From NCBI GenBank assembly GCA_947484245.1, contig CANKOT010000012.1:1-35636 (forward strand): a stretch of DNA of 35,636 nt. The letters are read 5' to 3'. This document shows positions 15,556 to 24,563 of this stretch, in pieces; position 1 is the first letter of the stretch, and each line of letters starts with the position of its first letter. Position numbers and translations under genes: made by a program. This DNA comes from Comamonadaceae bacterium. Lineage in GTDB: Bacteria > Pseudomonadota > Gammaproteobacteria > Burkholderiales > Burkholderiaceae. Under the pieces are notes generated by a model, which was given only the letters and a program-made list of their open reading frames with translations, did no database searches and was not told the origin of the DNA.

Positions 15556-18279
15556 TTATTCAGCCAAGGCGCGCGTTACAACTTCACGCACATCATTGCT
15601 GAGGTCAGATTTTGCAGCGACACGTTCAATGGCTGCCCTGGCCGCTTGGCGATAGGGCTCAGCCAATTTTTTCCATCGGTCAAGGGCACGAGCTAAACGT
15701 GCGGCAACTTGCGGGTTGATGGCGTCGAGCTCTATCACGCGCTCACTCCAGTAGACGTAGCCTGCTGCATCGGCTTTGTGAAAGCCGCCCGGGTTGGCGC
15801 TGCAGAAGCTGAAAATCAAACTGCGTGCGCGATTGGGGTTGCGCAAGTTGAAGTCGGGGTGCTGCATGAGCTGGCGCACAATGGGCAAAATGTTGCCGCC
15901 ACAATCGGGTGCACTGGCCTGCAAACCAAACCACTTGTCGATAACCAGCGCTTCATTTTTGAACAATGCGTGAAAGTGCGAGAGGGCTTGCGCGCTCAAC
16001 TCATGACCACTACAGACCAAGGCAATGAGCGCATTGAAGCGATCTGTCATGTTGTGAGCATCTTTGAAGGCTTGGAAGGCTTTGCTTGGCCAAAAGCTTG
16101 AGCCATCTTGCATTGAAGCCAAGCAAAGCATGCTCAAGGCCATGCCAGACAAAGCCCTCTTCCCGCTTGAGTGAGCATCTGGCGAGTACGCGCCAGCGAC
16201 TTTGTTTTGCTCATAACAAGTTTGCCAATCTGCCTGTAAAGATTGAGCCAGTTGAAGCCTCATAGCTTCTCGGACAGCGTGCACTTGTTGCGGGTCAACC
16301 GATTCAAGGTGCTCCGAAATATAGGTTTCTGAGGGCAGCGTGAGCACCAGCTCTTTGAAGGCTGCATCTAAATCAGGATGATTTAGAGCGGCCTGCATTG
16401 CTTTCAGGTAGTGAGGGCCTAACACAGGTTCTGTTTGCGGGTTGTGATGTCCGCGAATGAAGCGCAGGGCTGCTTGAACCGCCAATCTTTGACCCGCTTC
16501 CCAACGGTTGAATGAATCAGTGTCGTGAGCTAGCAGGGTGAGCCATTGTTCTTCCGTGAGTGTGCAGTCCAGATTGACGGGTGCAGTGAAATTTCGAAGC
16601 AGTGAGGGCGTTGGCACTGAATCGATGTTTTCAAAAACAAAAGATTGCGTAGATTCGCTCAAAACCAAGGTCTTGCTAAATTCTGGATGAGCTTGCCCTT
16701 GAGTGTCACCCTGCAACTGAACAGCCAAGGGTGTACCACTTGCATCGAGCAGGCCCACTGAAACGGGAATCACGAACGGCTCTTTTTTCGCTTGATCGGG
16801 CGTGGCAGCACATGACTGTGAAAGGGTGAGCGTGAAGCTTTTGTTGTCGCTGTTGTACGCTCCCTCTGCCAGCACCCTGGGCGTACCCGCTTGGCTGTAC
16901 CAACGTTTGAATTGGGCAAGTCGCTGAGCCAATGAGGAGCCTGGGTTGGCATCGGAGATGGCTTGCGCAAAATCGTCACAGGTAACGGCTTGCCCATCAT
17001 GACGCTCAAAGTAAAGCTTCATGCCTTTCGCAAACCCTTGTTTGCCTTCTTCGTCGCCAGGTGAACTCACCAAAGTTTGCATCATGCGAACCACCTCAGC
17101 ACCTTTTTCGTAAATGGTGACGGTGTAGAAGTTGTTGATTTCAACGTAGCTGTCTGGCCTGACGGGGTGCGCCATAGGGCCTGCATCTTCAGGAAACTGA
17201 ACAGTGCGCAAAACGCGCACATCTTCGATGCGCTTGACCGCGCGAGCACTTTGAATGCCCGCCATGTCTTGGCTAAATTCTTGATCGCGAAAGACAGTCA
17301 AGCCCTCTTTGAGAGACAGCTGGAACCAGTCTTGGCAGGTAATGCGATTGCCCGTCCAGTTGTGGAAATATTCGTGGCCCACCACGCTTTCAATGCTGGC
17401 AAAGTCGTAGTCTGTGGCCGTGGCTGGATTGGCGAGAACAAATTTGGTATTGAAAATATTCAAGCCTTTGTTTTCCATGGCGCCCATGTTGAAATCGCTG
17501 GTGGCCACAATCATGAAGCGCTCCAGATCAAGTGGCAGGCCAAAGCGCGCTTCATCCCAAGCGACACTGGCCATGAGTGAGTTCATGGCGTGTTCGGTTT
17601 TGTCCAAGTCGCCTGGGCGAACATAGACTTGCAGTAAGTGTTCCTTACCAGAGCGCGACACAATGCGCTGTTCGCGTGCCACCAACTGACCTGCCACCAA
17701 TGCAAACAAGTAGCACGGTTTTTTGTGAGGATCGATCCACTTCGCAAAATGCCGCCCATCTTCGAGTTTGCCTTGTTCTAACAAGTTGCCGTTAGACAAG
17801 AGAACCGGGTACTTTTGGGCATCGGCACGCAAAGTCACGGTGTAACTGGCCATCACATCGGGTCGGTCTAAAAAGTAGGTGATGCGGCGAAAGCCTTCAG
17901 CTTCACACTGCGTGAAGAAGGATTCGTTGCTGACGTACAAACCAGACAACTGTGTGTTTTTGCTGGGGTTGCAAGTGGTGAAAATTTCCAAATCAAAGGC
18001 ATCGTTGCCTTCGGGTAAATTTTCCAAAACCAACTGGTTGCCGTCCATTTTGAATGAGGTGCCGCCGCCATTGACCATGACGCGCGCCAAATTCAATTCT
18101 TCACCATCAAGGCGCAATGCTTGTGCTGCAACATCGGGGTTTCGGCGCACACGCATTTTGTTCAGAACGCGTGTTTTGGTGGGGTCCAAGTCGAATGTCA
18201 AGTCGACGGTCTCGATCCAGTAGGCCGGCGCTGAGTAATCAACACGTCGGATGGCCTTAGTTTGTCCTTCAAGCATCAC
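15556..18279 (-). CDS. pepN: Aminopeptidase N (M1 family)
   Basis: A cytoplasmic zinc aminopeptidase with broad N-terminal specificity. The product is 907 residues, close to the size of E. coli PepN (870). The exopeptidase motif GAMEN is at 266-270 and the zinc motif HEYFH at 302-306, with the third ligand Glu325 exactly 18 residues later. The catalytic Tyr lies in the NFYTVTIYEKGAEVVRM region. The C-terminal two-fifths are the helical domain specific to the PepN subfamily. The frame starts with two consecutive ATGs (18279 and 18276). It follows prfB by 48 nt and precedes fbp by 15 nt. Confidence 0.97.
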   Translation of the reverse strand: MMLEGQTKAIRRVDYSAPAYWIETVDLTFDLDPTKTRVLNKMRVRRNPDVAAQALRLDGEELNLARVMVNGGGTSFKMDGNQLVLENLPEGNDAFDLEIFTTCNPSKNTQLSGLYVSNESFFTQCEAEGFRRITYFLDRPDVMASYTVTLRADAQKYPVLLSNGNLLEQGKLEDGRHFAKWIDPHKKPCYLFALVAGQLVAREQRIVSRSGKEHLLQVYVRPGDLDKTEHAMNSLMASVAWDEARFGLPLDLERFMIVATSDFNMGAMENKGLNIFNTKFVLANPATATDYDFASIESVVGHEYFHNWTGNRITCQDWFQLSLKEGLTVFRDQEFSQDMAGIQSARAVKRIEDVRVLRTVQFPEDAGPMAHPVRPDSYVEINNFYTVTIYEKGAEVVRMMQTLVSSPGDEEGKQGFAKGMKLYFERHDGQAVTCDDFAQAISDANPGSSLAQRLAQFKRWYSQAGTPRVLAEGAYNSDNKSFTLTLSQSCAATPDQAKKEPFVIPVSVGLLDASGTPLAVQLQGDTQGQAHPEFSKTLVLSESTQSFVFENIDSVPTPSLLRNFTAPVNLDCTLTEEQWLTLLAHDTDSFNRWEAGQRLAVQAALRFIRGHHNPQTEPVLGPHYLKAMQAALNHPDLDAAFKELVLTLPSETYISEHLESVDPQQVHAVREAMRLQLAQSLQADWQTCYEQNKVAGAYSPDAHSSGKRALSGMALSMLCLASMQDGSSFWPSKAFQAFKDAHNMTDRFNALIALVCSGHELSAQALSHFHALFKNEALVIDKWFGLQASAPDCGGNILPIVRQLMQHPDFNLRNPNRARSLIFSFCSANPGGFHKADAAGYVYWSERVIELDAINPQVAARLARALDRWKKLAEPYRQAARAAIERVAAKSDLSNDVREVVTRALAE

Positions 18280-18327
18280 AAAAATATCTCCATGGGTTGG
18301 GGCAACAGGCTGAATGAGTCAGCTTTG

Positions 18328-19432
18328 TTAAACACCTTGTTTGAGCGAGGCTTCAATGAAAGCATCCAAGTCACCGTCCAACACTTTTTGTGTGTTGGAC
18401 ATTTCGACGTTGGTGCGCAGATCTTTAATTCGACTTTGATCGAGTACATAGCTGCGAATTTGGTGACCCCAACCCACATCGGTTTTGGTGTCTTCCAATT
18501 TCTGCTGAGCTTCCATGCGCTTGCGCATTTCAAAGTCGTACAAACGCGAACGCAGGCGCTTCCAAGCCACATCGCGGTTGCTGTGTTGGCTGCGGCCGTC
18601 TTGGCACTGCACCACAATGCCTGTGGGAATATGCGTCAAGCGCACGGCAGAATCGGTTTTGTTGATGTGCTGACCGCCTGCGCCACTGGCTCGGAAGGTA
18701 TCGGTGCGAACGTCGGCGGGATTGATGTCAATCTCAATTGAGTCGTCCACTTCGGGGTATACAAAAATACTGGCGAAGCTGGTATGACGGCCACCGGAGG
18801 AGTCGAAAGGTGATTTGCGAACCAATCGGTGCACGCCCGTTTCAGTGCGCAGCAAACCAAATGCATAGTCACCTTCGAATTTGAGTGTGGCACCTTTGAT
18901 GCCGGCTACGTCTCCCGCAGACTCATCTTCTACGGTCACTTTGAAACCTTTGCGCTCTGCATACTTCAAGTACTGGCGCATGAGCATGCTGGCCCAGTCG
19001 CATGCCTCTGTACCGCCTGCTCCGGCTTGAATGTCTAAGAAGGCATTGCACGAATCGGCTTCGTTGTTGAACATGCGCCTGAATTCGAGCTGCTCCACAA
19101 TGGCGGACAGCTTGTTCCCTTCGACTTCGATCGTGAGCAAGCCGGCTTCATCGCCTTCTTCTTTGCTCATGTCAAACAGCTCACTGTTGTCTGAAAGCTC
19201 AGACGTGAGGGTGTTGAGCGTGACCACCACACCATCAAGTGCTTTTTTCTCTTTGCCCAGTTCTTGGGCTTTTTTGGGGTCGTTCCAGACCGTGGGATCT
19301 TCGAGAGATGCGTTGACGGTTCTTAGGCGTTCTGATTTGGCATCGTAGTCAAAGATACCTCCGTAAATCTTCGGTGCGGGTGGCCAAGTCGGCCAATTTC
19401 GCGCCAATTTGATTGATTTGTTCTGCTTCCAT
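18328..19432 (-). CDS. prfB: Peptide chain release factor 2, expressed by programmed +1 frameshift
   Basis: RF2 terminates translation at UGA and UAA. The coding sequence is split. Codons 1-27 run from the ATG at 19432-19430 to 19352 and end at an in-frame UGA (19351-19349). Skipping one base continues at 19350 to the stop at 18328, giving 367 residues (E. coli has 365). The stop-codon recognition tripeptide SPF is in [10 protein letters not shown]. The peptidyl-hydrolysis motif GGQ is at 252-254, with the methylated Gln254. The residue equivalent to E. coli Thr246 is Ala, as in most bacteria. The gene sits 67 nt after the hydrolase gene and 48 nt before pepN. I see no lysS in the usual following position. 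Confidence 0.97.
19348..19363 (-). promoter_or_regulatory. prfB +1 frameshift (autoregulatory recoding) site
   Basis: On the minus strand the codons read CGG AGG TAT CTT TGA C. The slippery CTT is followed by UGA, and the Shine-Dalgarno-like GGAGG lies at the same short distance upstream as in E. coli prfB. When RF2 is scarce the ribosome pauses at UGA and slips +1 on CUU, so RF2 controls its own synthesis. The downstream frame (DYDAK) matches the E. coli protein after its frameshift. Confidence 0.97.
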
Positions 19433-19499
19433 GAGGGGGTATGTCCGAATCTGATAAAGGTGGGATTTTCTCATGCTTAGGGGCCAGTTGCGAACCTCC

Positions 19500-20414
19500 T
19501 CAGACCAAAAAGTCTTCCAGCAGCTTGGCGAGGGCCTCCGCTTGGTCATGGTGCAGCATGTGACCAGCATCTTGGAGCGTGGCTATTTTCAAATTCTCGA
19601 CCGATTTCAGGCGTTCATGGAACTCTTCTAGGGTGAATTTGCCTTTCCACCACTGTGACAAAGAGTCGTCGGATGCTTCCACAACCAAGCAAGGCGCTTT
19701 GATTCTTTTGTAAATTTCCAGCACCTCATCGACGCGGTACAGGTAGGGATTGACCACTTTGTGGGCCGCATCGCCCAAAATTCGCCACTGGCCCTGTGCG
19801 TCGGGTTTGGCCCAATGCTGAGCCAACCAGTCGGCCTTCTCCTGTGACAGGCGTTGGTTGGTTTTCATCAGTCTTTGGGCGACTGCAGCTGCGTCGGGGT
19901 AAGCTTTGAGGTCCAATTCGCCTTTTTCAAAGGCTTGCAACTCGTCTAACCATTGGCTCAGACGATTCGGCGCTTGGGCGGGACGCGTGCTTGCCATGCC
20001 AAAACCCTCCAAATTGACCAAACGCCGAATGCGGTCGGGCCGAGTACCTGCATACATCATGACCACATTGCCCCCCATGCTGTGGCCCACCAAGTCAATA
20101 TGGCGAGAGGGGCAAAATTTGTGGAGGAGTGCATCCAAGTCGCCCAAGTAGTCGGGGAGCCAGTAGCTGTCTGTGGTGGGGCCTTCCGTCAGACCGTAGC
20201 CGCGCCAATCTGCCGCCAAAATGCGGCGCTGCTGCAAAAAATCGGGCGTGAGAGCATCCACCATAAATTGCCAAGAGGCGGCCACATCCATCCAGCCATG
20301 TGCCAGAACCAAGGGCGGCAATTCGGATTGGGGGTTGCCCCATTCTCTGACATGGTATTGGTGCCCACGCAATGGGACGAAATGGCTAGTAGAGTGTTGG
20401 TGAACTTGGTACAT
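19500..20414 (-). CDS. Alpha/beta-fold hydrolase
   Basis: A 304-residue alpha/beta hydrolase without signal peptide. The oxyanion-side motif LAHGWMDVAASW follows the first strand. The nucleophile elbow is GHSMGG with Ser112. The acid is likely in VVEASDDSL and the catalytic His is in DAGHMLHHDQAE near the C-terminus. Substrate is unknown: esterases, epoxide hydrolases and C-C hydrolases share this pattern, though the Ser nucleophile argues against an Asp-type epoxide hydrolase. The start codon is only 26 bp from the divergent acyl-CoA synthetase start, which raises the possibility of linked function in acyl or ester metabolism. Confidence 0.9.
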   Translation of the reverse strand: MYQVHQHSTSHFVPLRGHQYHVREWGNPQSELPPLVLAHGWMDVAASWQFMVDALTPDFLQQRRILAADWRGYGLTEGPTTDSYWLPDYLGDLDALLHKFCPSRHIDLVGHSMGGNVVMMYAGTRPDRIRRLVNLEGFGMASTRPAQAPNRLSQWLDELQAFEKGELDLKAYPDAAAVAQRLMKTNQRLSQEKADWLAQHWAKPDAQGQWRILGDAAHKVVNPYLYRVDEVLEIYKRIKAPCLVVEASDDSLSQWWKGKFTLEEFHERLKSVENLKIATLQDAGHMLHHDQAEALAKLLEDFLV

Positions 20415-20440
20415 ACTTCGAGATCATAAGGAGACAGGGA

Positions 20441-22195
20441 ATGCGTGTCAGTCACCCGAACGACGCTTACGAGGCCGTGCACCGCCAATTTGGCTGGCAC
20501 GTGCCAGCACAATTCAACATTGCCGAAGTTTGCTGTAGCCGCTGGGCGCGCTCCAAGGCGCATCAAAATGCCATCGCCATTGTGGCGCACCACCCCAGCC
20601 CCCAAGCGAGTCAGTCGTGGTCCTTTGGCGATTTGCAAAGCGCCGCCAATCGATTGAGTCACGAACTGCAAGCGCGGGGTGTCAAAAAGGGCGATCGGGT
20701 GGCCATCGTTATGCCGCAGCGATTTGAAACGGCAGTGTCCTATATTGCTGTCTTGCAAATGGGTGCAGTGGCTATGCCTTTGTCAATGCTGTTTGGACCG
20801 GATGCTTTGGCCTTTAGGGTGAACGACAGCGGCGCCAGCATGGCGCTTTGCGATGAAGCTTCTGTGTCGGTGTTGTCTGAATTGCGCAAAGACTGCAAGG
20901 CGTTAAGCACTGTGTGCAATGTGCCTGAATTTTTGGCGCAACCCACAAGCAGCAAATTGACTCGCCATTTCAAGGCCGAAAAAACACACTCCGAAGAACC
21001 CGCTGTCTTGATTTACACCAGCGGTACCACGGGCAACCCTAAGGGGGCCTTGATTCCTCACCGTGCCATGATTGGCAACCTCACAGGTTTCTTGTGCAGC
21101 CAAAATTGGTTTGGCTTTGAGCCCCTGAAAACAAGCCAAAATTCCCCGTTGTCAAGGCGCCAGTTGCCTCTGGGATCCGATGCCATTTTTTGGTCTCCTG
21201 CAGACTGGGCCTGGACGGGAGGCTTGATGGATGCGTTGCTGCCATCCTTGTATTTTGGCCGACCGATTGTGGCCTTCAAGGGCCGCTTTAGCCCTGAAAT
21301 GGCGTTTGAAATATTGGATCAACACGCCATCACGCACAGTTTTTTATTTCCGACAGCCTTGAAAGCCATGATGAAGGCGCAGGCGCAACCGCGCAAGCGA
21401 TACAAGCTTGTTTTGCAAGGCCTCATGAGCGCGGGCGAAGCCGTGGGAGATGCTGTGTTCGCTTATTGCCGAGATCAACTGGGTGTGGTGGTTAACGAAA
21501 TGTTTGGTCAAACAGAAATCAATTATGTGGTGGGCAACTGCCATATTTTTTGGCCGCCAAAACCGGGCAGTATGGGCAAGGGCTACCCTGGCCACCAAGT
21601 GGCCGTCATTGACAAGGCGGGGCAGTTGTGCCCTGCGGGCGAGCCTGGTGAGGTGGCTGTGAATCGCTACGACCAGCATGGCCACCTCGATCCAGTTTTC
21701 TTTTTGGGTTATTGGAAAAATCCAAAAGCAAGCCATGAAAAATACACCGGCAACTGGTGCCGAACGGGTGACGTGGCCATTCAAGATCATGAGGGTTATC
21801 TGTGGTACCAGGGGCGGACCGATGACATGTTCAAGTCTGCCGGCTATCGCATTGGACCGGGCGAGATCGAGAATTGTCTGATCAAGCACCCAGCTGTGGT
21901 CAATGCTGCCGTTGTGCCCAAGCCCGATCCTGATCGGGGTGCCTTGGTCAAGGCTTATGTGGTGATGTCACCCGAGTTTTTAGCGCGCAAGGCTTTGTCA
22001 AACAACGCGAGCAGTTTTGATCAGAAAGTGATTCAGGATTTGCAGCAACATGTGAGAGGTTTGCTTGCGCCTTATGAATATCCCAAAGAAATTGAATTCA
22101 TTGAGCAATTGCCCATGACCACTACTGGTAAAGTACAGCGAAGGTTTTTGCGATTGGAAGAAGAGCGACGAGCCGATCTTCATCGCAAATCGTGA
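20441..22195 (+). CDS. AMP-binding acyl-CoA synthetase (medium-chain/ACSM-like)
   Basis: A 584-residue adenylate-forming ligase that activates a carboxylate with ATP and transfers it to CoA. The P-loop-like motif YTSGTTGNPKG is at 192-202. NEMFGQTE and YWYQGR-type elements precede the hinge (YLWYQGRTDDMFKSAGYRIGPGE). The catalytic lysine is Lys564 in TTGKVQRRFLR. The overall layout resembles acetyl-CoA/medium-chain (AcsA/ACSM-type) synthetases. Substrate chain length is not readable. A strong Shine-Dalgarno (AAGGAGA, 20428-20434) supports the start at 20441. The stop overlaps a possible GTG start of the aldo/keto reductase. Confidence 0.92.
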   Translation: MRVSHPNDAYEAVHRQFGWHVPAQFNIAEVCCSRWARSKAHQNAIAIVAHHPSPQASQSWSFGDLQSAANRLSHELQARGVKKGDRVAIVMPQRFETAVSYIAVLQMGAVAMPLSMLFGPDALAFRVNDSGASMALCDEASVSVLSELRKDCKALSTVCNVPEFLAQPTSSKLTRHFKAEKTHSEEPAVLIYTSGTTGNPKGALIPHRAMIGNLTGFLCSQNWFGFEPLKTSQNSPLSRRQLPLGSDAIFWSPADWAWTGGLMDALLPSLYFGRPIVAFKGRFSPEMAFEILDQHAITHSFLFPTALKAMMKAQAQPRKRYKLVLQGLMSAGEAVGDAVFAYCRDQLGVVVNEMFGQTEINYVVGNCHIFWPPKPGSMGKGYPGHQVAVIDKAGQLCPAGEPGEVAVNRYDQHGHLDPVFFLGYWKNPKASHEKYTGNWCRTGDVAIQDHEGYLWYQGRTDDMFKSAGYRIGPGEIENCLIKHPAVVNAAVVPKPDPDRGALVKAYVVMSPEFLARKALSNNASSFDQKVIQDLQQHVRGLLAPYEYPKEIEFIEQLPMTTTGKVQRRFLRLEEERRADLHRKS

Positions 22196-22215
22196 GTAAA
22201 CACCATTTTCAAATC

Positions 22216-23277
22216 ATGAAAAAAATAACATTGGGTCAATCTGATCTGCAAGTAACCCCCATTTGTTTGGGCACCATGACCTTTGGGGAGCAAGTGGCAG
22301 AAGTACAAGCGCACTCCATATTGAGCCGTGCTGTCGAATTGGGCGTGAATTTTTTGGACACTGCTGAAATGTATTCGGTGCCCGCCAAAGCAGAAACGTG
22401 CGGCGCCACAGAAACTATTTTGGGCCATTGGTTTTCAAGCAACCCAGGCTTGCGGCAAAAAGTGGTGTTGGCCACCAAAGTGGCAGGCCCTTCACGCGGC
22501 ATGCCTTGGGTGCGCGAGGGCGCTGGCTTGACATCGCAAGACATTTTGAATTCTTGCCACGCTAGCCTGAAACGTTTGCAAACAGACGTGATTGACCTTT
22601 ATCAAATTCATTGGCCCGAACGGCATGTTCCTGTTTTTGGCGCAATGTATTTCGATTCCAGCATGGACAAAATCGAGACCAGCATTCACGAGCAGCTAGA
22701 GGCCATGGCCCAGTTGGTCAAGGCTGGCAAGGTTCGCTACATTGGTCTCTCTAATGAAACGCCCTATGGCATTCACGAGTTCATTAGATTGGCTGAGCAG
22801 CATGGTTTGCCACGCGCCATGACAGTTCAAAACCCTTACTGTTTGACCAACCGAACGTTTGACAATGCCATGGACGAAAGCTGCCATCGTCTGAATGTGT
22901 CTTTGTTGGCCTACTCACCCTTGGCATTTGGTGCTTTGACTGGAAAGTACGATCAGACTGGCTTTTTAGGTGAAGGCGCACCAAGCAACGCCCGCATTGG
23001 CAAGTACGAGTCAGTGCGCAAGCAACGTTGGGGTCGTGAAAGCTCTTTGACGGCTGCCAAGCTCTACAACCAACTGGCTCGAGACAATGGCATGACACCC
23101 GCCCAAATGGCGCTTGCTTTTTGCTACAAGCGCTGGTGTGTGGCCAGCACCATCATTGGCGTCACTTCGGTGACGCAACTGGAAGAGGATGTGCAAGCTT
23201 GGGGCACCACTTTGTCTGGCGAAGTATTGGCAGCCATTGATGCTATTCGTTTGGTTCATCGTGACCCAGCCACCTGA
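22216..23277 (+). CDS. Aldo/keto reductase (Tas-like)
   Basis: An NADPH-dependent aldo/keto reductase of 353 residues. The catalytic tetrad is visible: Asp48 and Tyr53 in LDTAEMYS, Lys88 in ATKVAG and His132 in YQIHWPER. The N-terminal pattern LGQSDLQVTPICLGTMTFGEQ and the long Tas-type insertion (PAKAETCGATETILG) place it with E. coli Tas and its relatives. I chose the ATG at 22216, which gives the standard family N-terminus. A GTG at 22192 overlapping the synthetase stop (GTGA) would add eight residues and provide coupling, and I cannot exclude it. Physiological substrate unknown. Confidence 0.9.
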   Translation: MKKITLGQSDLQVTPICLGTMTFGEQVAEVQAHSILSRAVELGVNFLDTAEMYSVPAKAETCGATETILGHWFSSNPGLRQKVVLATKVAGPSRGMPWVREGAGLTSQDILNSCHASLKRLQTDVIDLYQIHWPERHVPVFGAMYFDSSMDKIETSIHEQLEAMAQLVKAGKVRYIGLSNETPYGIHEFIRLAEQHGLPRAMTVQNPYCLTNRTFDNAMDESCHRLNVSLLAYSPLAFGALTGKYDQTGFLGEGAPSNARIGKYESVRKQRWGRESSLTAAKLYNQLARDNGMTPAQMALAFCYKRWCVASTIIGVTSVTQLEEDVQAWGTTLSGEVLAAIDAIRLVHRDPAT

Positions 23278-23314
23278 TCGCCAGCTTTTCTAATGAGTTT
23301 GTGAACCAAAGCCC

Positions 23315-24025
23315 ATGTCTGAAATTGTGTTAACTGAAAATGTGTTGAATATCCTTTTGCATCCCGCTTCAGTGGTGCTCCTTTCTTATTTGCTTGGTTC
23401 TTTGAGCTTTGCCGTCATTGTGAGCAAGTTCATGGGTTTGTCCGACCCGCGCTCATATGGCAGCAAAAATCCCGGAGCTACCAATGTTTTGCGCTCAGGC
23501 AACAAAAAAGCCGCCATATTGACTTTGCTCTTTGATGCGGTCAAGGGTTGGGTGCCGGTTTTCTGGGTATTGCAGCAGGGTGGGGCTTCGGGCTTGAATG
23601 AAGGCGTCGCTGCCGCAGCGGGCTTGGCTGCTTTTTTAGGTCATCTCTACCCCATCTTTTTTAAATTTGAAGGCGGCAAGGGTGTCGCGACGGCCTTGGG
23701 CGTCTTGATGGGCGTTTCTCCGGTGTTGGGCTTGGCCATTGCGCTAACCTGGCTGGGCGTGGCCTGGTTCTTCAGATACTCTTCTTTGGCAGCGCTGTTG
23801 GCAGCCGTGTTGGCGCCTGTTTATTACGCTTTGGCATCCGATGCGTGGTGGTGGCGTTTCAATGGCGCTATCTTTGGCATGCTGTGTGTCATGGGCATCT
23901 TGCTGGTTTGGCGGCACCGTGACAATGTGAACCGATTGATAGCGGGCACTGAATCTAAATTGGGCGCTAAAAAAAGCCAAACCAATTTGGAACATACCGA
24001 CAAAAAAAGCGCCTCAGTGAAATGA
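23315..24025 (+). CDS. plsY: Glycerol-3-phosphate acyltransferase PlsY
   Basis: PlsY is the inner-membrane enzyme that transfers an acyl group from acyl-phosphate to glycerol-3-phosphate, the first step of phospholipid synthesis. The 236-residue product has about five membrane segments and the three cytoplasmic motifs: SYGSKNPGATNVLRSG, LTLLFDAVKGWVPV and HLYPIFFKFEGGKGVATALG. The N-terminus is about 15 residues longer than minimal PlsY. The C-terminal tail is hydrophilic and lysine-rich, and its last codons are formed by the left arm and loop of the following terminator. Confidence 0.96.
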   Translation: MSEIVLTENVLNILLHPASVVLLSYLLGSLSFAVIVSKFMGLSDPRSYGSKNPGATNVLRSGNKKAAILTLLFDAVKGWVPVFWVLQQGGASGLNEGVAAAAGLAAFLGHLYPIFFKFEGGKGVATALGVLMGVSPVLGLAIALTWLGVAWFFRYSSLAALLAAVLAPVYYALASDAWWWRFNGAIFGMLCVMGILLVWRHRDNVNRLIAGTESKLGAKKSQTNLEHTDKKSASVK

Positions 24026-24035
24026 GGCGTTTTTT
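24002..24035. terminator. Bidirectional terminator between plsY and yajQ
   Basis: Stem CGCCTCA (24010-24016) / TGAGGCG (24023-24029) with a six-base loop, flanked by A7 on the left and T6 on the right. It can therefore terminate plsY on the plus strand and yajQ on the minus strand. The left arm and loop lie inside plsY, whose TGA stop (24023-24025) opens the right arm. yajQ ends three bases beyond the T tract. Confidence 0.92.
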
Positions 24036-24037
24036 GC

Positions 24038-24523
24038 TTAGTCGCGAAAGTTGTTGAAGCTGATTGGAATGTCTGTGATGTCTTTGCGCAGCAGGGCCAT
24101 GGCTGCTTGTAAGTCATCGCGCTTGGCGCCGGTGACGCGAACGGCATCACCTTGTATCGACGCTTGGACTTTGAGCTTGCTTTCTTTAAGCACTTTCTGA
24201 ATTTTTTTACCGTCTTCCGTGGCAATGCCATTGCGCACCTTCAAGACTTGTTTGACTTTGTCGCCCCCCATTTTTTGTACGTCACCTTTGTCCAAGAAGC
24301 GCACATCGACGCTGCGCTTGGCCAGTTTGTTCAGCAAAACTTCGTCAATTTGAGTGAGTTGAAAATCGGCATCGCCAAACAAAGTAATTTCTTTGTCTTT
24401 CAGCTCAATGGCAGCTGACGTGCCTTTGAAGTCGAATCGGGTGGCAATTTCTTTGGCGGTGGTGTCGACCGCATTTCTTACTTCAACCAGGTTAGGTTCG
24501 CAAACGGTGTCAAAAGATGGCAT
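24038..24523 (-). CDS. YajQ-family cyclic di-GMP-binding protein
   Basis: A 161-residue member of the YajQ family. The pattern is diagnostic: [20 protein letters not shown], then [10 protein letters not shown], then [20 protein letters not shown], ending FNNFRD. Homologues in Xanthomonas and Pseudomonas bind cyclic di-GMP and affect transcription and virulence; E. coli YajQ was described as nucleotide/RNA-binding. The start is the ATG at 24523-24521; an upstream TTG would add four residues not seen in the family. It is divergent from murB with 40 bp between starts. Confidence 0.95.
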   Translation of the reverse strand: MPSFDTVCEPNLVEVRNAVDTTAKEIATRFDFKGTSAAIELKDKEITLFGDADFQLTQIDEVLLNKLAKRSVDVRFLDKGDVQKMGGDKVKQVLKVRNGIATEDGKKIQKVLKESKLKVQASIQGDAVRVTGAKRDDLQAAMALLRKDITDIPISFNNFRD

Positions 24524-24563
24524 AGGGTTTAACAATCAAGTCAGAGAATGCGACAATTCTCCC

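Noticed and set aside
24393..24563. N-terminal extension of the murB frame
   Set aside because: It is antisense to yajQ and has no MurB similarity; the conserved protein begins at 24564.
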